DNA of 64,000 bases from Methanothermobacter sp. CaT2 (GCF_000828575.1 NZ_AP011952.1:1061501-1125500); one strand, 5' to 3'; numbered from the stretch's first letter, positions 27,101 to 38,251 are shown. Notes: generated by a model from the sequence alone, not told the origin. Translations and numbers: made by a program.

Positions 27101-29011
27101 ATGGTTTCAGAGATGCTTGAAGAAATCAAAAGGACAATAATGCAGAGACTTCCCGAGAGGGTCCAGGTTGCGAAGGTGGAATTCGAGGGGCCCGAGGTGG
27201 TAATATACACCAAGAACCCGGAGATAATAACCGAGAACGGCAACCTCATAAGGGACATTGCAAAGGATATCCGGAAGAGGATAATTATAAGATCCGACAG
27301 GTCCGTCCTCATGGACCCTGAGAAGGCCATAAGGAAGATACATGAGATAGTGCCCGAGGAGGCCAAGATAACCAACATATCCTTTGATGATGTCACCTGT
27401 GAGGTGATAATTGAGGCCCGGAAACCAGGACTTGTGATAGGCAAGTACGGATCCACGTCAAGGGAAATAGTCAAGAACACTGGCTGGGCACCCAAGATAC
27501 TGAGAACACCACCAATATCCTCTGAGATAATAGAAAGAATACGTAGAACACTGAGGAAGAACAGCAAGGAAAGAAAGAAGATTCTGCAGCAACTTGGGAA
27601 CCGGATACATCAGAAGCCAAAGTATGACAATGACTGGGCAAGGCTCACCGCCATGGGTGGTTTCAGGGAGGTTGGAAGGTCCTGCCTCTACCTTCAAACC
27701 CCCAACAGCAGGGTCCTCCTGGACTGTGGTGTCAACGTTGCGGGTGGAGATGATAAGAACTCCTATCCCTACCTCAATGTCCCTGAATTCACCCTTGACA
27801 GCCTTGACGCAGTCATAATCACCCATGCACACCTTGACCACTCAGGTTTCCTCCCATACCTCTACCACTACGGCTACGATGGGCCCGTCTACTGCACGGC
27901 ACCAACAAGGGACCTCATGACGCTCCTGCAGCTGGACCACATCGACATTGCCCACAGGGAGGATGAACCCCTCCCATTCAATGTGAAGCACGTTAAGAAG
28001 AGCGTGAAGCACACGATAACCCTCGACTATGGTGAGGTGACAGACATAGCCCCTGATATAAGGCTGACACTCCACAACGCGGGTCACATCCTGGGGTCTG
28101 CCATGGCACACCTCCACATAGGGGACGGGCAGCACAACATGGTCTACACAGGGGACTTCAAGTATGAGCAGAGCAGACTTCTGGAGGCTGCAGCAAACAG
28201 GTTCCCCCGGATTGAAACCCTTGTGATGGAGAGCACCTACGGGGGCCATGAGGATGTCCAGCCATCAAGGAACCGTGCAGAGAAGGAACTCGTTAAGACC
28301 ATCTACTCAACCCTCAGGAGGGGGGGTAAGATACTGATACCGGTTTTTGCTGTTGGAAGGGCCCAGGAACTCATGATAGTCCTTGAGGAGTACATAAGGA
28401 CCGGTATAATCGACGAGGTACCTGTCTACATTGATGGTATGATCTGGGAGGCCAATGCAATCCACACTGCAAGGCCTGAGTACCTCAGCAAGGACCTGAG
28501 GGACCAGATATTCCACATGGGCCACAATCCCTTCATCTCAGACATCTTCCACAAGGTGAACGGTATGGATGAGCGGAGGGAAATAGTTGAGGGCGAACCA
28601 TCCATAATCCTCTCAACTTCAGGTATGCTGACCGGTGGTAACTCACTGGAGTACTTCAAGTGGCTATGTGAGGACCCGGACAATTCCCTTGTATTTGTCG
28701 GTTACCAGGCCGAGGGGTCCCTTGGTAGAAGGATCCAGAAGGGCTGGAAGGAGATCCCCCTCAAGGATGAGGATGATAAGATGAGGGTCTACAATGTCAG
28801 GATGAACATAAAGACCATTGAGGGTTTCAGCGGTCACTCAGACAGGAGGCAGCTCATGGAATACGTTAAGAGGATATCACCGAAACCAGAGAAGATACTC
28901 CTGTGTCACGGAGACAACTACAAGACCCTTGACCTGGCATCAAGTATCTACAGGACATACCGGATAGAGACCAAGACCCCCCTGAACCTGGAAACCGTGC
29001 GTATCCAGTGA
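27101..29011 (+). CDS. fttA: Archaeal CPSF-type ribonuclease FttA (aCPSF1)
   Basis: 636 residues. Two KH-type domains fill residues 1-150 ([14 protein letters not shown]). The metallo-beta-lactamase domain has THAHLDHSG (HxHxDH zinc ligands), [16 protein letters not shown] and a beta-CASP insert ([16 protein letters not shown]), ending in GFSGHSDRR and LCHGD. aCPSF1 is the factor for transcription termination in archaea, cutting the nascent RNA at U-rich sites. It sits between the proteasome and purM, as in related genomes. Confidence 0.94.
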   Translation: MVSEMLEEIKRTIMQRLPERVQVAKVEFEGPEVVIYTKNPEIITENGNLIRDIAKDIRKRIIIRSDRSVLMDPEKAIRKIHEIVPEEAKITNISFDDVTCEVIIEARKPGLVIGKYGSTSREIVKNTGWAPKILRTPPISSEIIERIRRTLRKNSKERKKILQQLGNRIHQKPKYDNDWARLTAMGGFREVGRSCLYLQTPNSRVLLDCGVNVAGGDDKNSYPYLNVPEFTLDSLDAVIITHAHLDHSGFLPYLYHYGYDGPVYCTAPTRDLMTLLQLDHIDIAHREDEPLPFNVKHVKKSVKHTITLDYGEVTDIAPDIRLTLHNAGHILGSAMAHLHIGDGQHNMVYTGDFKYEQSRLLEAAANRFPRIETLVMESTYGGHEDVQPSRNRAEKELVKTIYSTLRRGGKILIPVFAVGRAQELMIVLEEYIRTGIIDEVPVYIDGMIWEANAIHTARPEYLSKDLRDQIFHMGHNPFISDIFHKVNGMDERREIVEGEPSIILSTSGMLTGGNSLEYFKWLCEDPDNSLVFVGYQAEGSLGRRIQKGWKEIPLKDEDDKMRVYNVRMNIKTIEGFSGHSDRRQLMEYVKRISPKPEKILLCHGDNYKTLDLASSIYRTYRIETKTPLNLETVRIQ

Positions 29012-29057
29012 GGCTAACTATTTAGATAACCTTAAACTATTCTTTAGTGGTGATTTA

Positions 29058-30074
29058 ATGGTAACCTATTCAGAATCTGGAGTGGATATAGACCTGGAGG
29101 AGCTCACCATTTCCAGCTTAACTTCCAGGTTGAGTGACACCCTTAAGTACTGTGACGTTATCACCGGAGCCGGCCACTTCGCGGCCCTGGTGAGGATGGG
29201 TGATTTGGCCATCGCCATGAGCACCGATGGTGTCGGGAGCAAGATCCTTGTGGCGGAGATGATGAACCGTTACGATACCGTGGGTATAGACTGCATTGCA
29301 ATGGTGGTCAATGACATCCTCTGCGTGGGTGCAAGGCCGGCTGCCCTGGTTGACTACCTTGCAGTCGAACGTCCGGACCCTGAAGTGGCCGGGGAGATAG
29401 GAAAGGGACTTGCAAGGGGTGCTGAAATGGCAAGGGTTGCCATAATAGGTGGGGAGACAGCATCCCTTCCAGGCATAATCCGGAACCTTGACCTTGCAGC
29501 CACAGGGATCGGCTTTGTTGATGTGGACAGGATCATAACCGGGGAGGATGTGTCCCCCGGCGACACTGTCATAGGACTTGAGAGCAGCGGGATACACAGC
29601 AATGGCCTCAGCCTCGCGCGCAGGGTATTCTTTGATGAACTTGAACTTTCCCCGGAGGATGAAATGCCCGGATCCAGCAGCAGCGTTGGGGACGAACTCC
29701 TCAGACCCACAAGGATATACGTGGAGCCCATCATGGAACTGATTGAATCAGATGTTGATGTCCATGGACTGGCCCACATAACCGGGGGAGGTTTTGGCAA
29801 CCTCAAGAGACTGAGAAAGGATGTCGGGTACCGCCTGGACTCCCTGCCAGAACCACAGCAGATATTTAGAGTTATCCACGAGGCAGGAGTTGACATAAGG
29901 GAGATGTACAGGGTCTTCAACATGGGAGTGGGTTTCTGTGCAGTTATAGCTCCGGATGACGTGGATGAAGCCCTCAGCATACTCGGAGACAGAGCCCACC
30001 CCATCGGGGAGGTTACAGATAGGGGATCAGAGGTTGAACTCGAAGCCTGCACCGGTGAAACCATAAAACTTTAG
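29058..30074 (+). CDS. purM: Phosphoribosylformylglycinamidine cyclo-ligase PurM
   Basis: 338 residues. Uses ATP to close the imidazole ring to AIR in purine synthesis. Motifs: [50 protein letters not shown] and HITGGGFGN, all typical of the PurM/ThiL fold. GGTGAT precedes the ATG. The following gene is 11 bases on, so the purM-comC-comD-comE set looks like one operon. Confidence 0.95.
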   Translation: MVTYSESGVDIDLEELTISSLTSRLSDTLKYCDVITGAGHFAALVRMGDLAIAMSTDGVGSKILVAEMMNRYDTVGIDCIAMVVNDILCVGARPAALVDYLAVERPDPEVAGEIGKGLARGAEMARVAIIGGETASLPGIIRNLDLAATGIGFVDVDRIITGEDVSPGDTVIGLESSGIHSNGLSLARRVFFDELELSPEDEMPGSSSSVGDELLRPTRIYVEPIMELIESDVDVHGLAHITGGGFGNLKRLRKDVGYRLDSLPEPQQIFRVIHEAGVDIREMYRVFNMGVGFCAVIAPDDVDEALSILGDRAHPIGEVTDRGSEVELEACTGETIKL

Positions 30075-30085
30075 GAGGACTTTTT

Positions 30086-31111
30086 ATGAGGATAAGCCCT
30101 GAAGAGGAAGTTAAAATCATAAAGGAAATACTCACCGCCATGAATGTTCCGGAGGAGAGCTCAGATATAGTTGCAGACGTCACACTGGACGCTGACCTGA
30201 AGGGATTCAGCTCACATGGAATCGGCAGGTTCCCCCAGTACGTTGAGGGGTTGAGGCATGGAACAATAAGGGCAGATGGTGACATAACCATTGAGCGGGA
30301 AACCGAGTCAACGGCCCTCATAAATGGTAACCACATATTCGGACACGTTGTTGCCTACAGGGCCATGGAGCTTGCCATTGAGAAGGCCAGGAATACTGGT
30401 GTTGGCCTTGTCGGTGTCCATGACTCCAACCATTTCGGGGTCGCCGGCTACTACTCTGATATGGCCGTCATGAATGACATGATAGGTGTTGTTATAGCAA
30501 ACACCGAGCCGGCCGTCGCACCCATCGGGGGCAGGAAACCCATCCTTGGGACAAACCCGGTGGCCATTGGCATCCCATCAAACAGGTACTACGTCTCCGT
30601 GGACATGGCAACCTCCGCATCGGCCAGAGGCAAACTCCTGGAGGCCGCCAGGAAGGGCGAGAGCATACCTGAAAATGTGGCCCTGGATGCAGAGGGTAAA
30701 CCCACCACCGACCCTGAAATGGCCCTTAAGGGCTCCATCCTCCCCTTCGGTGGACACAAGGGATACGCCCTCTCCTTCATGATAGAGATACTTGCAGGGC
30801 CCCTCGTTGGTGCTGCCTTCGGAACCGCTGTCACCGGAACAGCGAACCCTGAGGAGATTTGCACCAAGGGAGACCTCATGATGGCCATCGACCCATCAAA
30901 GATGGTTGACCCCGATGAGTTCAGGACCCAGGTTGATGAATTCATTGAGGAGGTTAAATCAAGCGGTGACGTCCTCATACCCGGGGACATTGAGAGCATG
31001 AACATAAAGAGAAGGCGTGCTGAGGGTATCGAACTGGATGAAAAGCTCCTTGAGAGGATTCTTGGAATAGCCAGAGAACTTGATATAAATCTCGAAATTA
31101 AGGAGTTATGA
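30086..31111 (+). CDS. comC: L-sulfolactate dehydrogenase
   Basis: 341 residues of the ComC/malate dehydrogenase type-2 family. It oxidises sulfolactate to sulfopyruvate with NAD in coenzyme M synthesis. Motifs: [25 protein letters not shown] (catalytic histidine), [11 protein letters not shown] and [11 protein letters not shown]. Some family members also reduce oxaloacetate or other 2-oxo acids. It overlaps the comD start (ATGA), which supports the assignment. Confidence 0.92.
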   Translation: MRISPEEEVKIIKEILTAMNVPEESSDIVADVTLDADLKGFSSHGIGRFPQYVEGLRHGTIRADGDITIERETESTALINGNHIFGHVVAYRAMELAIEKARNTGVGLVGVHDSNHFGVAGYYSDMAVMNDMIGVVIANTEPAVAPIGGRKPILGTNPVAIGIPSNRYYVSVDMATSASARGKLLEAARKGESIPENVALDAEGKPTTDPEMALKGSILPFGGHKGYALSFMIEILAGPLVGAAFGTAVTGTANPEEICTKGDLMMAIDPSKMVDPDEFRTQVDEFIEEVKSSGDVLIPGDIESMNIKRRRAEGIELDEKLLERILGIARELDINLEIKEL

Positions 31112-31605
31112 AAGTGGATAGCAGCGAAGCTGTTTACGCGGGCATGAAGGATGCAGGGATAGACTTCGCCGTCAGCGTCCCCTGTGTGAATCTCAGGACG
31201 GTCCTTGAAATGGTGGATGCCGACCCTGCCATCATGCACGTACCGGTTACCCGGGAGGAGGAGGGCTTCGGTGTTGCAGCCGGGGCCCACATGGCTGGAA
31301 AGACAACCGCCATACTGATGCAGAACTCAGGCCTCGGTAACTCAGTGAACGTCCTGGCCTCCCTCTACAGCCTATACCATATCCCCATAACCATGATTGT
31401 AAGTCACCGGGGCACCAAGGGAGAGTTCATGGAGGCCCAGGTGCCCATGGGAAGGGCCACCGGGGATATACTGAGGATCCTTGAAATACCCTTCAGGACC
31501 CCCAGAACTCCTGCTGAGGCCAGGGAATCCATAGGAGAACTTACAGATATCTCCCTCCGGACTGATAAGGCCGTGGCAGTCCTGCTGGATGTATCCTACT
31601 GGTGA
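31108..31605 (+). CDS. comD: Sulfopyruvate decarboxylase, alpha subunit
   Basis: 165 residues, the pyrimidine-binding half of the thiamine-diphosphate enzyme that turns sulfopyruvate into sulfoacetaldehyde. [17 protein letters not shown] holds the conserved glutamate, followed by [11 protein letters not shown], and [15 protein letters not shown] overlaps the comC stop by four bases. The protein is inactive without ComE. Confidence 0.94.
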   Translation: MKVDSSEAVYAGMKDAGIDFAVSVPCVNLRTVLEMVDADPAIMHVPVTREEEGFGVAAGAHMAGKTTAILMQNSGLGNSVNVLASLYSLYHIPITMIVSHRGTKGEFMEAQVPMGRATGDILRILEIPFRTPRTPAEARESIGELTDISLRTDKAVAVLLDVSYW

Positions 31606-31606
31606 T

Positions 31607-32164
31607 ATGATGCTTGAGAGAATTGAAGCCATAGAAAGGATAACGAGTGTCCTTGAGGATGAGCTCGTCATATGTAACCTTGGGTTTCCTTCAAGGGAGC
31701 TCTACAGTATCAGGGACTCGCCAAGGCACTTCTACATGCTTGGATCCATGGGGATGGCATCTTCCATCGGGCTTGGACTCGCGCTTTCACAGGAGCGGAG
31801 GGTGGTTGTCCTGGACGGTGACGGTTCCATCCTCATGAACCTTGGAGGCCTGGTCACTGCAGCTGCACAGTCCCCTGGAAACCTCATCATAGTCCTCCTC
31901 GACAACAGGTGCTACGCAACAACCGGCTCACAGTGCACCTACGCCGATGTGATAGACCTTGGGGCCGTTGCAGAGTCCATGGGCTTCAATGTGATCAGGT
32001 TCGCCGATGATCTGAACTTCGAACAGGCACTGGCGATGGATGGTCCTGTTTTTGCCCATGTCCCTGTGAAGCCAAGGAACGCCGATGTCCCTGTCATCGA
32101 TCTTGATGCAGAGGAGATAATAGAACGCTTCATTAAGGAGGTCCGGGGAGCCACTGAGGATTGA
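31607..32164 (+). CDS. comE: Sulfopyruvate decarboxylase, beta subunit
   Basis: 185 residues, the diphosphate-binding partner of ComD. The thiamine-diphosphate motif is [20 protein letters not shown]...NNRC (GDG-x-NN-like), and [16 protein letters not shown] is the core. The start is ATG at 31607 or 31610; GGTGAT at 31601-31606 is closer to the normal spacing for 31610. It overlaps nothing after a two-base gap from comD. End of the com operon. Confidence 0.93.
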   Translation: MMLERIEAIERITSVLEDELVICNLGFPSRELYSIRDSPRHFYMLGSMGMASSIGLGLALSQERRVVVLDGDGSILMNLGGLVTAAAQSPGNLIIVLLDNRCYATTGSQCTYADVIDLGAVAESMGFNVIRFADDLNFEQALAMDGPVFAHVPVKPRNADVPVIDLDAEEIIERFIKEVRGATED

Positions 32165-32187
32165 AACATGTACCGGATTTTAATTAG

Positions 32188-33948
32188 CTATCCCCTGTAG
32201 GTTGCATAGAAACCATCGGTGTCGGCATAGACCGTGTGGAACCCAAATTCCTCTGCAGTTTTTATTGTTTTCTTGATATAGTCCCTGCCCCATGCGGTTA
32301 TGGCCTCAGCGCACTCCATTGAGTACCAGCGGAACCTTGAGTACCCGTATACACCGTACATGGTGTTTGCAAGTCTCTTGAGGGCCTCCTGCTGCACATT
32401 GAGTATCTTCCTCTCCATGGGATCATCTGATCCCTTCATCTCCTCCTTGATCCTCACCCTCTCTGAGAGTATTTCACCTATAACAGAGGGTACGAATCCC
32501 CTGGGACTTTTGCGGAACCTGTAACCGTATTCAGGTGCCACGTAGCATTCAGATTCCTCGTCATCTGTCAGGGTGTCCGGTGAGATGTTCTTTGAGATTA
32601 TTATGCTGGGGTAGAGGCTCCTGAAGTCAAACTGGACTATGTTCTCGTGGAGACCCCTCTCTGGTTCCTTGACGTATCCGCCGACCGCCCTGCGACCCCT
32701 CCTCCTGGAGAAGTCTGACTGGGATGGCTTGTTTGGTACCAGTTCCCCGTACTGGTATGCCTTGCGGACAAGGAACCATTCAGCCTGCTGACCTGTTGCC
32801 ATGCGGGAGATGTCGAATAGTGGCTGGCCCACCAGCCGGGTGAGCTCCAGGTTGAGGGGGAGTATCTTCTCTGCTATCCTGTGGGTTGCAACAACATCAT
32901 CCAGGGAGTACCTGAAGAGTTCATCCCTCAGCTCATCCCGGTCCCAGTACTCCCAGAGCCTGTCACCGGGGAGGTCGATCTTCTCCTCGCCGAAGAGTTC
33001 CTGGTAGACCCTCTCCAGGGTGTACCTGTCAAGGTTCATGTACCTCCTCATGACCGGGTAGAGGTCCACGTGCACCGTTCCCTTTATGGCTGTGGCGTTT
33101 GCAAAGCCCCTCCTCATGGTCCTGATCTTTGAACCATCCCAGCCGAGGTCGAGTTCCGCGCCCAGGATAGCCGCCCTCCTTGTTATGTAGGGGAAGTCAA
33201 AGTTGTCTGAATTGTATCCCACCAGGATGTCCGGTTTTTTATCAATTACGATCTCTGCAAATTTCTCAAGGAGTTCCCTTTCATCCTCAACCACCTCAAC
33301 AAAGTCAAGGTGGTCGCCGGCCGTTGATATGACAGATTCGTAGCCCATGTTACCGGCGACACCAATCATCACTATCTCGTCCCTTTCAGGGTCAGGCATG
33401 CCATGGGGGTTCCTCACCTCGATGTCAAAGCTCATGATGTCGAGTCCATGTGCCCCTGAACCTGTGCTCTGGACCCTGCCGGTTACCTCCACCGTCCTGA
33501 CATTGGTTGTCACCGATGGTGCTGAGTCCATCTCAACACCCTGGAACTCCAGCTCCTCCATGGGTACTATGGATTTATCTATGAGATAGCGCCTGTAGAA
33601 TGGGATGTCATGTTCCCTTATATCCCTGACAGATTTCAGGTCCCTTATCCTGTCCCTGATCTTCGGCACGTCCTGGGGGTGTCTGAATTCGATTCTGATG
33701 ACCTCTGTGGGCCTTCCAAGGTCCCTCATCTCTTTGACTTCAAGTTTCTCCAGTTCCAGTTCCTCAAGCTCCCTGAGGCATTCATCGAGGTCGGTGGGGA
33801 TTGCGTATATGTAGGGTCTGAATGAGCGGTCATGGGCTATAATGGGCTCATTTCCGCCGCTTTTATCCTTACCAAAAAGTCTGATAACCGGGACCTCATC
33901 GACGGTCACGTAGTCTATGTCGAGGAGAACCATTCTGTAATCTTCCAT
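32188..33948 (-). CDS. polB1: DNA polymerase B, N-terminal part of a split polymerase (PolB1)
   Basis: 586 residues. The N-terminal domain and 3'-5' exonuclease are complete ([37 protein letters not shown]), followed by the palm with [11 protein letters not shown] and the [12 protein letters not shown] finger helix. It stops right after motif [10 protein letters not shown]; the thumb and rest of the palm are missing. In M. thermautotrophicus the second part is a separate 223-residue gene elsewhere in the genome, and the two subunits assemble into one enzyme. The break lies in the conserved motif C region, where inteins sit in other archaeal polB genes. Confidence 0.95.
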   Translation of the reverse strand: MEDYRMVLLDIDYVTVDEVPVIRLFGKDKSGGNEPIIAHDRSFRPYIYAIPTDLDECLRELEELELEKLEVKEMRDLGRPTEVIRIEFRHPQDVPKIRDRIRDLKSVRDIREHDIPFYRRYLIDKSIVPMEELEFQGVEMDSAPSVTTNVRTVEVTGRVQSTGSGAHGLDIMSFDIEVRNPHGMPDPERDEIVMIGVAGNMGYESVISTAGDHLDFVEVVEDERELLEKFAEIVIDKKPDILVGYNSDNFDFPYITRRAAILGAELDLGWDGSKIRTMRRGFANATAIKGTVHVDLYPVMRRYMNLDRYTLERVYQELFGEEKIDLPGDRLWEYWDRDELRDELFRYSLDDVVATHRIAEKILPLNLELTRLVGQPLFDISRMATGQQAEWFLVRKAYQYGELVPNKPSQSDFSRRRGRRAVGGYVKEPERGLHENIVQFDFRSLYPSIIISKNISPDTLTDDEESECYVAPEYGYRFRKSPRGFVPSVIGEILSERVRIKEEMKGSDDPMERKILNVQQEALKRLANTMYGVYGYSRFRWYSMECAEAITAWGRDYIKKTIKTAEEFGFHTVYADTDGFYATYRG

Positions 33949-34316
33949 GTACCTATTCTGTTATGTGAGATTAATAAAGTGTTCCCGGTGACTTTATGTT
34001 CGCTTTACTGTTCCACAAGTCCACATAGCACAATAAACACTTAAGTAGCACTATTAAGATATATTGTTTAAGATTTCGTGGGGGGTGTTGAACTTATAAG
34101 CATTCTCAGTTGCTGGCATTAAATGAACAGTTTAAGCCTGTGATCAGTAATTAATACGCGGCGAGGTAGAGAGTATGGTTAAGGGAGTTAAACATCCGGT
34201 GCTTGCTGAGTATGCAAAAAGATCCATGATGGGAGGAAAGGACGTTTTTTGCGGGTCTTACTAGAATAGTTCTGGACAGGAGCCCAAACTTAAGATAGCG
34301 TTTAGAGGTGATTAAC
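33949..34316. other. AT-rich intergenic stretch with one possible 29-codon ORF
   Basis: This 368-base gap between polB1 and the Mrr gene has no recognised gene. It contains AT-rich blocks near 34030-34070 (AATAAACACTTAAG... ATATATTG), a GAGGTGAT ribosome site for the Mrr gene at the end, and a 29-codon reading frame at 34175-34264. No tRNA or known ncRNA is visible. Confidence 0.5.
34175..34264 (+). CDS. Possible 29-residue peptide or gene remnant
   Basis: ATG with GAGGT seven bases upstream encodes 29 residues beginning MVKGVKHPVLAEYA and ending in KDVFCGSY, then TAG. It could be a small protein or the remains of a longer gene upstream of the Mrr-type nuclease. Nothing supports expression beyond the ribosome site and position. 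Confidence 0.25.
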   Translation: MVKGVKHPVLAEYAKRSMMGGKDVFCGSY

Positions 34317-35240
34317 ATGGCTCTGCCAAATTATAAGGAAGTAATGTTACCTCTGCTAAAACTTGTAGGGGATGGAAAAGAGCATTATATTAAAGATGTC
34401 TATGATGAGCTTGCCGAAGAATTTCAATTGACTGATGAGGAAAGAAAGAGACTTATACCCAGTGGAAAGGGCAGATTCTTTGATAATCGCGTGAACTGGG
34501 CCCGTACAACCCTGAAAAAGGCTGGCATGATGGAATCTCCAAGAAGAGGTTATATCAGAATAACCCCTAAAGGTTTGAGGTTTTTAGAAAGAAAGCCCGT
34601 TGAACTTGACGATGATTTTCTGAAGCAATTCCCTGATTTTGCTGCGTTTAGGGGGGGCGGGAAAGAAAAACCGGAAGTCAAAACTTTCACGGCGCAATGG
34701 AATAATCATTCAGGTGAAGATCTCACTCCCGAAGAATCACTAGAATACAGTTACCAGACATTAAGGAATGAGCTAGCCGCGGATTTGCTTGAAAAGATCA
34801 TGTCATGCTCCCCTGAATTCTTCGAGAAACTGGTGGTGGATCTCTTATTGAAAATGGGGTATGGTGGCTCACGAAGAGATGCAGGGAAAGCCATAGGAAA
34901 GATTGGAGACGGAGGAATAGACGGCATCATAAAAGAGGACAAATTAGGTCTTGACACAATCTATATCCAGGCAAAAAGATGGCAGGACACCGTATCCAGA
35001 CCTGAAATACAGAAATTTGCAGGCGCTTTGCAGGGTCAGAAAGCCAGAAAAGGAGTATTTATCACAACGTCCAAATTCTCAGATAAGGCCAGGGAATACG
35101 CATCCAGCATCGATAACAGAATAGTCCTGATTGATGGAGATGAACTGGCCCAGCTGATGATCGACCACGACGTCGGTGTATCAAAGGTGACATCCTACGA
35201 GATCAAAAAAATAGACACAGACTACTTCTCAGAGGAATAA
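34317..35240 (+). CDS. mrr: Mrr-family type IV restriction endonuclease
   Basis: 307 residues. Residues 1-110 form the Mrr N-terminal winged-helix domain (LPNYKEVMLPLLKLV, NRVNWARTTLKKAGM). The C-terminal nuclease domain has FEKLVVDLLLKMGYGG, the catalytic GDGGIDGII (D) and IYIQAKRW (QxK form of the PD-(D/E)xK site), then the QKARKGVFITTSKFS helix-strand. Mrr enzymes cut DNA with foreign methylation. No methyltransferase is nearby, in keeping with a stand-alone type IV system. The gene and its flanks are AT-rich compared with neighbours (lysine AAA, ATA codons), suggesting transfer. ATG at 34317 follows GAGGTGAT. Confidence 0.88.
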   Translation: MALPNYKEVMLPLLKLVGDGKEHYIKDVYDELAEEFQLTDEERKRLIPSGKGRFFDNRVNWARTTLKKAGMMESPRRGYIRITPKGLRFLERKPVELDDDFLKQFPDFAAFRGGGKEKPEVKTFTAQWNNHSGEDLTPEESLEYSYQTLRNELAADLLEKIMSCSPEFFEKLVVDLLLKMGYGGSRRDAGKAIGKIGDGGIDGIIKEDKLGLDTIYIQAKRWQDTVSRPEIQKFAGALQGQKARKGVFITTSKFSDKAREYASSIDNRIVLIDGDELAQLMIDHDVGVSKVTSYEIKKIDTDYFSEE

Positions 35241-35525
35241 AAACCTGTAGAATATCAGAAATGAATATCCTTGTAACTGCGGAACATTCCCATCTCAACC
35301 AATGTAATTTTTTTAAGCATTAATAAAACTACTCTTTCAACCAACTCAGAGAAACCAAAAAAACCTCGCATCTGTAAGAAAGAAGTGGATAAAAGCCATA
35401 AAGGACCTGTTAAGAAGCTGCAATTTACAACACTATCTCATACAGTTTTCACTGATCAGAATACGATTTCCCTGTATGTGATCATAGTAATTTCAAAAAA
35501 AGTCTGTGGCTGGGATATACAGCGC

Positions 35526-36530
35526 TTATTGCAGTTCCTCTCCACCTGACTCCATACGGTAGGCCTCAAGGGCTGCATATGCAAGACCAAGGACCAGTGG
35601 CCCCACAATGAAGCCTGCAACACCCCAGACCACAGGTCCTCCCAGAAATCCCACCAGGAATATCATGGGGTGGATATCCGCGTACTTACCGGATAGCTTG
35701 GGCCTCAGGTATATGTCAATGGTGCTGAGGAAGAGACCGAATATCAGGACAAGTACTCCCCTCAGGATGTTTCCTGTGACAAAGTCATAGATGGAGAGGG
35801 GTGTGTAGGCAGCCCATGGCCCTATCACAGGTATCAGCTGAAAGAGGCCCGTCATTATACCCAGGAGTATGGCGTAGGGGTATCCGAGAAGATGAAAGCC
35901 AACTGCAGCCATTAAACCTATTGCAAGGGCTGTCAGGAAGTGCCCATAGAATATGCTGAGGAGAACCCTCTCGGTCTCAGAGGCCATTCGCTCCATGAAG
36001 GGCCTTGTCTCCTCCGGTATCAGGGTCCTGATGTACCCCAAAAGTCTCTTACCATCCCTTGCAAAGTAGAAGGTTGATGAAAGGAATACGAAGAGCTGAA
36101 GGGATATCATTGGTACAGACTGGAGGATGGCCACGACATAGTTGAGTGAACCACTTAGGATGTCCCTCAGAACCGTTCTCAGGCTTGCAAGTGTGTTCTC
36201 CGCCGAGGGCTGTAGATTTCCGGCCCCGGGTACGTGGATGCTCCCTGCGAGTGAAAGGAGAGATGGGGTTGAATTTATTATGGAATCAACTGTGAACACC
36301 AGGATACCCACCAGTGGCATTATAACCACAATCATTGCAAGGATGATGGATACCGAGAGGTAGGGTATCCTCCGGTTTATCCTCAGGGCCACGGGCCTTA
36401 CAATGTAGGCGAATACGGCTCCAAGGAATAGCATGGTCCAGAGGGGGTATACCACAATTGCTGAGAGAAGTAAAAGGGCCATCACAGGGAATGACGCCGA
36501 TGTCAGTGCACCCCTCAGTCTCTCTATCAT
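35526..36530 (-). CDS. AI-2E family membrane transporter
   Basis: 334 residues with about seven to eight membrane segments, matching the AI-2E/PerM permease family: VYPLWTMLFLGAVFAYIVRPV at the N terminus, the long central loop, and PVIGPWAAYTPLSIYD, GFLGGPVVWGVAGFIVGPLVLGL at the end. Family members have been linked to export of autoinducer-2 or to Na+/H+ antiport; the archaeal substrate is unknown. ATG at 36530 has GGTGG upstream; the longer reading overlaps pyrK. The gap to the Mrr gene (35241-35525) is AT-rich and holds no gene that I recognise. Confidence 0.82.
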   Translation of the reverse strand: MIERLRGALTSASFPVMALLLLSAIVVYPLWTMLFLGAVFAYIVRPVALRINRRIPYLSVSIILAMIVVIMPLVGILVFTVDSIINSTPSLLSLAGSIHVPGAGNLQPSAENTLASLRTVLRDILSGSLNYVVAILQSVPMISLQLFVFLSSTFYFARDGKRLLGYIRTLIPEETRPFMERMASETERVLLSIFYGHFLTALAIGLMAAVGFHLLGYPYAILLGIMTGLFQLIPVIGPWAAYTPLSIYDFVTGNILRGVLVLIFGLFLSTIDIYLRPKLSGKYADIHPMIFLVGFLGGPVVWGVAGFIVGPLVLGLAYAALEAYRMESGGEELQ

Positions 36531-36543
36531 GTTACCACCAGAT

Positions 36544-37335
36544 TCACCAGGGCACTCTCCTGCCAGCCGGGTCCCGCCTGTAACGGCCAAACTCCCTTAC
36601 TCTGGATAGTTCCTGACTCCAGAATACAGGTCCCTCTGCACATACCCTGAAGCCGGTATCATCAAGACAGCACTGGCCACAGATACCCACAGCGCACTTC
36701 ATGTATCTCTCAAGGGAGAGCTGGGCCGGGACAGACCTCTCATCAAGTATCCTCATAACCTGAAACATCATGGGTTCCGGGCCGCAGACAGCAGCCATGT
36801 CATGGTTCCCCTCAAGTGTGAGGAGACGTTCATGGGCAAATCCCTTAAACCCGCAGGAACCATCATCCGTGCACGTACTGATATTCACGCCGGCAGCCTC
36901 AAGCCTGTCCAGGAAGAGGAGCTCATCTGCTGTCCTTGCAGCCACAAGGGCATCCACACGCATACCCCTTGCGGTGGCCTCATCTGCCAGGGCTGCCAGG
37001 GGCGCCATCCCTATCCCGCCCCCCACCAGGAGGAGGTCCCTTCCCATGAGCTCAAATCCCCTGCCATAGGGTCCCCTGATACCCAGAAGGTCGCCCTCAC
37101 TGAGTCCATGGACCCTGCCTGTGAATTCACCCACCCTTCTTATGGATATCCCTATCTCAGATCTCACAGGGTCGATGAGGGAGACAGACATGGGTTTCTC
37201 GTCCCTGAAATCCCAGACCATGACGAACTGTCCCGGTCTAACCTCCCGTCTGAAGTCCCAGCTGAATATGAAGGTCTTCACGCTTTCAGATTCCTCAACT
37301 ATCCTCTTAATCTCAAGAACCTCTGGAACATTCAT
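36544..37335 (-). CDS. pyrK: Dihydroorotate dehydrogenase electron transfer subunit PyrK
   Basis: 263 residues. Ferredoxin reductase-type protein carrying electrons from dihydroorotate dehydrogenase B to NAD or ferredoxin. FAD site PMSVSLIDP, NAD-binding GGGIGMAPLAAL, and a [2Fe-2S] site CAVGICGQC with a later CAEG are all present. Start ATG at 37335 gives MNVPEVLEIKR; ATGs at 37344 and 37356 are alternatives, since the ribosome site is ambiguous. It overlaps or abuts pyrD, with which it forms a heterotetramer. Confidence 0.92.
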   Translation of the reverse strand: MNVPEVLEIKRIVEESESVKTFIFSWDFRREVRPGQFVMVWDFRDEKPMSVSLIDPVRSEIGISIRRVGEFTGRVHGLSEGDLLGIRGPYGRGFELMGRDLLLVGGGIGMAPLAALADEATARGMRVDALVAARTADELLFLDRLEAAGVNISTCTDDGSCGFKGFAHERLLTLEGNHDMAAVCGPEPMMFQVMRILDERSVPAQLSLERYMKCAVGICGQCCLDDTGFRVCAEGPVFWSQELSRVREFGRYRRDPAGRRVPW

Positions 37336-37348
37336 GGAATCCATCTCC

Positions 37349-38251
37349 CTAATCATGTGCCAGCCCCACCATCTCATCCACCGATGAGAATCCTTCGGCC
37401 ATCATGAAGGCCTCAAGGCCCCTGCATATCTTCATGAAAACCTCGGGGCCATCATACATTATGGCTGTTCCAACCTGAACAGCCCTTGCACCTGCAAAGA
37501 GGAACTCGACTGCATCCTGGAAGTCCCTGACACCTCCCACACCCATTATGGGGATATCCACGCTGCGGTAAACGTCATAGACGCATCTGACCGCGACGGG
37601 TTTTATTGCCGGGCCTGACATGCCTCCGAAGGCATTGGAGAGTATGGGCCTTGCGGTCTTTATATCGATCTTCATCCCGGGGCCAAGGGAGTTTATGAGG
37701 GTAAGGGCGTCTGAACCAGCCTCCTCAGCGCTCCCTGCTATCTCAACGATGTCTGTGACGTTTGGTGTGAGCTTCGTGGATACCGGGACGTCCACTGCAT
37801 CCTTAACAGCAGAAACAACCCTGAAGGTCAGTTCAGGGTCCTGTCCGATTGAGGCTCCGCATCCTGCCATGGCGTGGGGGCAGGAGACGTTCAGTTCAAT
37901 CATGTCAGCGTATTCCTCCACTGAAGCCGCTGCTGAGGCAAATTCCTCGGGTGAGGCTCCATAGACTGATGCTATCAGAGGTACCTCCTCATCCACCAGC
38001 TTCAGCTCCTCCCTGAATGCCTCAACACCTGGGTTTGAGAGTCCAATTGCGTTTATGACCCCGCCTGTGACCTCCACGGTTGTGGGATTTCTGTATCCAG
38101 GGTTGGGGTTGAGTGAGAAGGACTTGGTCACAACAGCCCCTGCACCCCCACGGTAAATCCTGTTAAGGGACGATGCCATGCTACCCATGACCCCTGCAGC
38201 CAGTATGGTCGGGTTCCGGAGTTCAATATTACATATGCTGGTCTCAAGCAT
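37349..38251 (-). CDS. pyrD: Dihydroorotate dehydrogenase B, catalytic subunit
   Basis: 300 residues. FMN enzyme of pyrimidine synthesis, class 1B. Active-site cysteine in NVSCPHAMAGCG, FMN contacts in GVMGSMASSL, SKLTPNVTDIVE, and GVGGVRDFQDAVEFL near the C terminus. AGAAGGTG six bases before the ATG defines the start. Together with pyrK this supplies orotate. It is divergent from nop5 and shares an AT-rich promoter region. Confidence 0.95.
   Translation of the reverse strand: MLETSICNIELRNPTILAAGVMGSMASSLNRIYRGGAGAVVTKSFSLNPNPGYRNPTTVEVTGGVINAIGLSNPGVEAFREELKLVDEEVPLIASVYGASPEEFASAAASVEEYADMIELNVSCPHAMAGCGASIGQDPELTFRVVSAVKDAVDVPVSTKLTPNVTDIVEIAGSAEEAGSDALTLINSLGPGMKIDIKTARPILSNAFGGMSGPAIKPVAVRCVYDVYRSVDIPIMGVGGVRDFQDAVEFLFAGARAVQVGTAIMYDGPEVFMKICRGLEAFMMAEGFSSVDEMVGLAHD

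Noticed and set aside
35241-35525. Insertion sequence or transposase relic after the Mrr gene
   Set aside because: One frame gives a basic stretch without start codon, but no inverted ends, target duplication or transposase motif can be seen.
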